A DNA stretch of 64,000 nt from CAZLFQ01 sp044229535. GTDB taxonomy: Bacteria; Pseudomonadota; Alphaproteobacteria; Rickettsiales; Midichloriaceae. The DNA is taken from NCBI GenBank assembly GCA_044229535.1, contig JBGASU010000001.1, positions 1,302,001 to 1,366,000 of the forward strand. Direction: 5' to 3'. Made by a program: the position numbers and the translations under genes. A model generated the notes under the pieces. The model saw only the letters and a program-made list of their open reading frames with translations. It was not told the DNA's origin and did not search any database. Shown here piece by piece: positions 59,810-64,000 of the stretch. Position 1 is the first letter of the stretch. Each line of letters starts with the position of its first letter.

Positions 59810-60244
59810 ATGGAAAAAGATAATATAGATGTTTTGGACGGCGTTCCAAATAAAGTTGAAGAAATGGGGTATGGAGGGAAAGTTTTTCAAACATTTGGTC
59901 GCGATCAAATAGAGAAAATTAAAATTAGTTATAAGAAAGCAATTTCAGAGAAAGATTGCTTTAAAATAGCGAACATGTTGGGTATTTCTGCTATGTTAGG
60001 TAGCGTAGAGTTACTTAAGCTTTTTATAGATGCTGGTGTAAATGTTAATGTCTATGCTGGGAATCTAGACTCAGCTCTATGTCTTGCAAGTTCATCTGGT
60101 AATTCAGCGGTGGTAGAACTATTGTTAGATGCTGGTGCTGATGTGAATATGCTATGTAGATTAGATCCCAAGTATGAAGTAGAGTACTATCAATATTTGA
60201 ATGAGCATGGGTGTTTCAATGCTCCAAGTCATAGTGAAATATAA
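59810..60244 (+). CDS. Small ankyrin-repeat protein
   Basis: 144 residues. Two ankyrin repeats are visible: about residues 62-94 (LGSVELLKLFIDAGVNVNVYAG) and 95-128 (LCLASSSGNSAVVELLLDAGADVNMLC). The first 60 residues are not recognised. Ankyrin proteins are frequent in host-associated Rickettsiales and Legionella, where some are secreted; no secretion signal is visible here. Confidence 0.8.
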   Translation: MEKDNIDVLDGVPNKVEEMGYGGKVFQTFGRDQIEKIKISYKKAISEKDCFKIANMLGISAMLGSVELLKLFIDAGVNVNVYAGNLDSALCLASSSGNSAVVELLLDAGADVNMLCRLDPKYEVEYYQYLNEHGCFNAPSHSEI

Positions 60245-60320
60245 GTAATTTAAATATAAAATTCGAGCACACATTAACGGATTCTTCGAATCCTAAGTAA
60301 TCAATTACGGAGAAAAGGGC

Positions 60321-60360
60321 TTGACATCCGTGCGATATTCTTATAGACTGACGGTCAGTC
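60321..60360 (+). promoter_or_regulatory. Promoter with palindromic operator of the TetR gene
   Basis: TTGACA at 60321 and a TATAGA/TAGACT -10 region at 60342-60349 overlap the perfect 15-bp palindrome GACTGACGGTCAGTC (60346-60360), followed by AGT, which extends a GTCAGT repeat. It lies 21 bp before the tetR start, so the protein most likely represses itself. Confidence 0.75.
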
Positions 60361-60381
60361 AGTAAATGAGGTGTAAGATTC

Positions 60382-61011
60382 ATGAAGGCTAGAGTGGTTA
60401 AAAATCCTGAAGTGAGGCGCAAAGAAATAATAGAAGCTGCCAAGATTTTATTTGAAAAAAAGGGTTATGAAAATACCCCTGTTGAGCAAATAATTAATGC
60501 AGCAAAAATTGCAAAGGGAACTTTTTATTATTACTTCAAAACTAAGAAAGATATTTTGAATGAGATTGTAAACGATGTATCCCAGCAAATGTATTGCTTG
60601 ATTGATGAAGTGTCAAAATCACGATCAATCTCTGCAATGGAAAAAATTAACCGAATTTTTGTTGGACAAGATAAAAAATTAATTGCCAATCCAGAGATTA
60701 TGAATGCGATTCACGTAGTAGAAAATAGAGAGTTGCAAGAAAAGCTGAATATTTACTATATCGAAAAAATTATACCAGTAATTGCAGATGTATTTAACCA
60801 AGGATATGAAGAAGGGCTTTGGAGTAAAAAAGTGTCTGTTCAGAGCATGCGGATTATTTTAGGTGGTGGTCAGTTTATTTTAGATTCAGGGCTTTTTGTT
60901 TTAGATAAGAAGCAAAGTAAAGAATATATCGCCGCAGTAGAATTACTGCTGGAAAGTGTTTGTGGTGCTGTACCGAAAACATTTAGAAAGATATTTAACA
61001 AATTATATTAA
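60382..61011 (+). CDS. TetR/AcrR family transcriptional regulator
   Basis: 209 residues. N-terminal TetR DNA-binding domain: RRKEIIEAAKILFEKKGYENTPVEQIINAAKIAKGTFYYYFKTKKDIL, a very clear match. The C-terminal helical domain would bind an unknown ligand. Start chosen at ATG after GAGGTG. Likely controls itself and the small gene downstream. Confidence 0.93.
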   Translation: MKARVVKNPEVRRKEIIEAAKILFEKKGYENTPVEQIINAAKIAKGTFYYYFKTKKDILNEIVNDVSQQMYCLIDEVSKSRSISAMEKINRIFVGQDKKLIANPEIMNAIHVVENRELQEKLNIYYIEKIIPVIADVFNQGYEEGLWSKKVSVQSMRIILGGGQFILDSGLFVLDKKQSKEYIAAVELLLESVCGAVPKTFRKIFNKLY

Positions 61012-61024
61012 TAGAGGTATTGTT

Positions 61025-61297
61025 ATGTGTAAATTATTAAAATTGGTAAAGCTTAGCTGGGCGTTAAAAGTTAGTATGTGGAAGTGTAGGTGGTATGATA
61101 AAAATACCGATGAATATAGCTTGGCTGCAAAATATCAGAAAGCTTTAGACAATCTAGAGAATACTAAAAAAGAAGTTGAGACCTTGATATTGGAAACTAA
61201 AGCTCTTCAAAATAAATTTCAAGATAGAAGGTCGATAAGAAATCTTTTATCTTCTGTGATTGATTTTTTGAATCACCTAGAGATGGTTAGGGGGTAA
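61025..61297 (+). CDS. Small coiled-coil protein downstream of tetR
   Basis: 90 residues from ATG 61025 with AGAGG upstream; the longer frame starting inside tetR is unlikely. Basic N-terminus (MCKLLKLVKLSW), then a heptad-like helix (YQKALDNLENTKKEVETLILETKALQNKF). Not recognised. Thirteen base pairs after tetR, so in the same transcript and probably its regulated partner. Confidence 0.6.
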   Translation: MCKLLKLVKLSWALKVSMWKCRWYDKNTDEYSLAAKYQKALDNLENTKKEVETLILETKALQNKFQDRRSIRNLLSSVIDFLNHLEMVRG

Positions 61298-61331
61298 GTG
61301 ATTATATGGTCCTAAACTATTTTGTTTAAGA

Positions 61332-61414
61332 CTGGACAACCACGTCGTGCTTTGCACTCCTCGTTGTGACGAAAATACCGTTGCTGCGAGCAAAGAATGA
61401 GCGTGGCAGTCCAG
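61332..61414. repeat. Imperfect palindromic element 1 of the hairpin cluster
   Basis: CTGGAC with CCACG at the left end pairs with CGTGG and GTCCAG at the right end; the inner arms TCGTGCTTTGC/GCAAAGAATGAGCG are partly complementary. The composition (TGCGAGCAAAG, GCGTGGCAGTCCAG) resembles Rickettsia palindromic elements. The gap 61298-61833 contains this and four further hairpins and no gene that I trust. Confidence 0.6.
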
Positions 61415-61455
61415 CTTTTCTTACATAACGCTTCTACATTAAACAATAGATCAAG

Positions 61456-61507
61456 CAAATGAATTTTTAATTTTTTTGTCGGGGAAGGTTTATGAAAAAT
61501 TCATTTG
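61456..61507. repeat. Inverted repeat 2 of the hairpin cluster
   Basis: Perfect 13-bp arms: CAAATGAATTTTT (61456-61468) and AAAAATTCATTTG (61495-61507), with a loop of 26 bases. Confidence 0.8.
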
Positions 61508-61570
61508 TTGCTCTTCAAATATCGACAAACTCTTACCTAAAAAAAGGGGCGGGCGCCGTAGGCGCTATAA

Positions 61571-61625
61571 GTAATGAATGGGCGCAGCGGGAAGGGTCGG
61601 GGAAAGGAGCTAGACCATTCATTAC
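61571..61625. repeat. Inverted repeat 3 of the hairpin cluster
   Basis: Perfect 11-bp arms: GTAATGAATGG (61571-61581) and CCATTCATTAC (61615-61625). The loop is G-rich, unlike the AT-rich surroundings. Confidence 0.8.
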
Positions 61626-61632
61626 ACTGAAG

Positions 61633-61655
61633 ATAGTTTGCCATTGGCAAACTAT
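61633..61655. repeat. Inverted repeat 4 of the hairpin cluster
   Basis: Perfect 10-bp arms ATAGTTTGCC and GGCAAACTAT with a 3-base loop. Confidence 0.85.
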
Positions 61656-61707
61656 ACATTATAAATCCTCATCAATAACTGACGTTATACTAAGAAACTA
61701 TAGCATA

Positions 61708-61744
61708 TTATCTTTTCTTAGTCGACGCGGTTAAGAAAAGATAA
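61708..61744. repeat. Inverted repeat 5 of the hairpin cluster
   Basis: Perfect 13-bp arms TTATCTTTTCTTA (61708-61720) and TAAGAAAAGATAA (61732-61744) around GTCGACGCGGT. Confidence 0.8.
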
Positions 61745-61833
61745 GTTACTCTTCGCTTTGGCTGTTTTAATAATTTGACTAAGCCTCAACACCCTGTTAT
61801 CACATTTCTAATAATTAAATTCAGTGAAAAATC

Positions 61834-62181
61834 ATGAGCGAGTTACCACCATGTCCAAAATGCAATTCAGAATATGTCTACGAAAATGGTGGGTTGTTAG
61901 TTTGTCCAGAGTGTGGTCATGAGTGGACTGCAGGAGAAGAAAGCAATAGTGACGAAGTTAATCCGATTATCCGCGATTCAAATGGTGTGGAGTTAAAGGA
62001 CGGTGATACAGTTATGGTTATTAAAGATCTGAAAATAAAAGGATCATCTTCTGCAGTAAAAGCTGGAACTAAGGTTAAAAATATACGTCTCGTTGGTGGT
62101 GATCATGACATCGATTGTAAAATCCCAGGCATGGGTGCGATGGGTCTGAAGTCAGAATTCGTAAGAAAAGTTTTAGATTAA
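61834..62181 (+). CDS. PhnA/YjdM family zinc-ribbon protein
   Basis: 115 residues. An N-terminal zinc ribbon [25 protein letters not shown] is followed by the KOW-like PhnA domain ([25 protein letters not shown]). Despite the old name there is no firm link to phosphonate use, and no phn genes are nearby. Its gene stands alone after the hairpin cluster. Confidence 0.92.
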   Translation: MSELPPCPKCNSEYVYENGGLLVCPECGHEWTAGEESNSDEVNPIIRDSNGVELKDGDTVMVIKDLKIKGSSSAVKAGTKVKNIRLVGGDHDIDCKIPGMGAMGLKSEFVRKVLD

Positions 62182-62234
62182 GTGAATCTCACAAAACAAT
62201 CATTAACTGTAACACAATTCCTTTTTCGCTTGAA

Positions 62235-63854
62235 TTACATTCTCATCAATACAGGTCTAATTTCATTGTGTTTTGCCACATAGTTGCTAAAGCAAATAAA
62301 GCCAAGATCGTTGCCTTGAGTTCTGGCGACATCAATAATCCTCTGAGTTTCATCTATCCCAAAAACATTGCTTAGTGCGGAATATACCTCTCTTTCACCT
62401 TGAAAATAGCGGCCGAGTAATCGAGCATCCTGATTGCATTTAATCTCAAAAACAGGTTCACCTGATTTACCTCCTTTGTCTAGGTATTTGATTTTTCCAG
62501 ATTGTTTGATGATTCCATGTTCCAGTGCGCTCTCAAATGCTCTAAATTCATTGCCGCAATCGAGCGCTGTTATGACGCCCCAAATATTGCCTTGTAATGC
62601 AGTGCCACACAGAGGGACTATTTGATGTTTTGGATTCACAGAATTTGAGAACATTTTTCTTACTTCTTTAATCACCACATCAACACTTTGTTTAGTAGAT
62701 TTAGATTCTGGATGCTTAGATTGTTTCTTCTGTCGCGATACGGTTGCAGCTCCTGTAGATTCTATGTATCCAAACCCAAAATTGTTCGTAGATGAACTGG
62801 ATGAAGTTTGCCACGTAGAAGACTTTTGGGCAACTTTTTCTTCTGGTTTTACTGGTGCAGAAGCTGCTTCTTGATTTCTTTGTTCCTCTAAAATCTTAAG
62901 CAAAATTCTGGGTGGAAGGCCACCTGTATTTTTACTTGATTGGACTGGCTTGGAGAACAATGCTTTAAATGGGTCTCTAATATCTACAATGAAACCAAAC
63001 CTTGCCATTAATAGTATGGTCATATCGACAAAGATCTTACCCAATGTAAAACTTGCTTCATCTAAAACAAGTTTAGGAAAAAATGCGTGTTTATTACTTA
63101 CAAGAATAGCTGAAGGAGGAAGTTTTGACGTGTCAAGATAGATTCCCGCTTTGTCGCGTCGTAGTAATGCTTGTTCATCCCATATTATCTGACGCAAAAG
63201 AGCGTTTAAAAGTATGTATGGCAAGCCGTACTCGATAAATATAGTCGAAGCAAAATTTCTAAGACTATACATCGCATTACGACCTAAATAGTCGATAGGA
63301 TTAAAAGTCGTGGTAGGAGAAATAATGTCCATACCCCTAAAGAAATTGCCGAACACATAAGGCATTAAATATGCAGCACATATCCTTACAATCTCTGCAA
63401 TTAATAGCTCTACAGCTTCATAACCCAGTGTGTCCATTATATAGAAAGAACTTAAACTGATTGCAGTTGAAGCCAGCACTCTAGTTGACCATCTCCAATT
63501 CTTTGAGTAAATATGATTTTGCGCACTTATTGTGGCTAGGTTAAGTACCCGATAGATTGCGCCAATTGCGAACATTAAAGTTGCGCTCGATAAAAGTGAA
63601 GCTACTTCAAAAGTTCCATCTAAATACATTGCTGATATAGAGTTAATATAAGGATTTAGAGGATGGCTAGATGGATATTTTTGCAAAGTATCTAAATAAG
63701 CTTGTTCGAATTGACTTCGATTAAACACACTATTGATATTACTTTTTAAAAATCCTACAAACCCTAGCTGATTACCTTTTTGAATAAGAGTTGAATCTGT
63801 TAAAAAGCCAGACCAACTTGATTCAAAAGTTACTACACCAATATCTTGTTTCAT
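62235..63854 (-). CDS. Large membrane protein of unknown function
   Basis: 539 residues, not recognised. Several hydrophobic segments lie between about residues 80 and 290 (for example SLLSSATLMFAIGAIYRVL, ELLIAEIVRICAAYLMPYVF). A Ser/Lys/Gln-rich linker (~330-400) leads to a C-terminal soluble domain (~400-539) with KYLDKGGKSGEPVFEIKCNQDARLLGRYF. The modular form, membrane part plus flexible linker plus compact tip, would fit an anchored effector or toxin, but nothing identifies the tip. No immunity-like gene is seen downstream. Confidence 0.55.
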   Translation of the reverse strand: MKQDIGVVTFESSWSGFLTDSTLIQKGNQLGFVGFLKSNINSVFNRSQFEQAYLDTLQKYPSSHPLNPYINSISAMYLDGTFEVASLLSSATLMFAIGAIYRVLNLATISAQNHIYSKNWRWSTRVLASTAISLSSFYIMDTLGYEAVELLIAEIVRICAAYLMPYVFGNFFRGMDIISPTTTFNPIDYLGRNAMYSLRNFASTIFIEYGLPYILLNALLRQIIWDEQALLRRDKAGIYLDTSKLPPSAILVSNKHAFFPKLVLDEASFTLGKIFVDMTILLMARFGFIVDIRDPFKALFSKPVQSSKNTGGLPPRILLKILEEQRNQEAASAPVKPEEKVAQKSSTWQTSSSSSTNNFGFGYIESTGAATVSRQKKQSKHPESKSTKQSVDVVIKEVRKMFSNSVNPKHQIVPLCGTALQGNIWGVITALDCGNEFRAFESALEHGIIKQSGKIKYLDKGGKSGEPVFEIKCNQDARLLGRYFQGEREVYSALSNVFGIDETQRIIDVARTQGNDLGFICFSNYVAKHNEIRPVLMRM

Positions 63855-64000
63855 AGACGCGCCCTCCCAAATGCGAGGGACTAATTATACCATAAACATC
63901 TCGAAAATACAGCTATTTATGATATAGGTATTGATTGTAAAATTTCTCGGCGCACACTTTGCTAAGTTTTTGTAAAATTGATGCCGATCTTTTTGATTTT

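Noticed and set aside
61492..61734. An 80-residue open frame on the plus strand
   Set aside because: It runs straight through four of the hairpins, has no known motif and changes composition abruptly; it is best seen as a chance frame.

Overview
The window looks like chromosome of an AT-rich, host-associated alphaproteobacterium. The pointers are a fused ispDF gene, separate rpoB and rpoC after secE-nusG-rplKAJL, thyX in place of thyA, a single bifunctional Rsh, an ankyrin-repeat protein, and palindromic intergenic elements recalling those of Rickettsiales. The exact order or genus cannot be read from the window. Most of it is ordinary housekeeping sequence, with accessory genes dropped between the conserved blocks.

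Layout. 1-6850: a polymorphic toxin locus on the minus strand. A 2071-residue protein ends in a CdiA-CT-like RNase A domain, is followed by a small immunity gene, and then by a start-less orphan fragment of the same toxin gene running off the left edge. 7067-12912: tRNA-Arg, an HU-like protein with a basic tail, tRNA-Ser, a stand-alone SF1 helicase with a Vsr/DUF559 nuclease end (probable defence gene), and two unknown genes. 13028-22999: grpE-ispDF-pgpA-cinA, an MBL hydrolase, a MAPEG protein, uvrA, fabD-fabG, zapE. 23149-34431: secE-nusG-rplKAJL-rpoBC. 34538-38985: a protein with three ~98-residue repeats resembling mitochondrial carriers, a secreted or anchored NTF2-like protein, metG, and a CheB-like protein that has lost its catalytic triad. 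39148-43687: two tRNAs, a DUF218 protein, thyX, rsh, yraN.

43655-46641: a TPP-riboswitch-controlled transporter-thiE-thiD operon lying exactly between two 28-bp direct repeats. The left copy is the 3' end of yraN and the right copy would complete yraN in frame, so the operon looks like an insertion into the yraN tail. 46651-58335: gshA, rsmE, dacA, an ABC-F ATPase, a candidate protein-glutamine deamidase (possible effector), a low-complexity coiled protein, and the stress/heme cluster yqgE-hemF-trxB-prx-pirin. 58430-64000: tRNA-Ser, two GNAT acetyltransferases, an ankyrin protein, an autoregulated TetR gene with a small partner, a run of five hairpins in about 410 bp, a PhnA-type zinc-ribbon protein, and a large membrane protein of unknown role.

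The candidates most worth following are the mitochondrial-carrier-like protein (34538-35458), the yraN/thi insertion (43655-46641), the toxin locus with its orphan module (1-6780), the putative glutamine deamidase (52629-53648), the dead CheB (37960-38985) and the hairpin cluster (61332-61744). All functional statements rest on reading motifs by eye; no database search was run.
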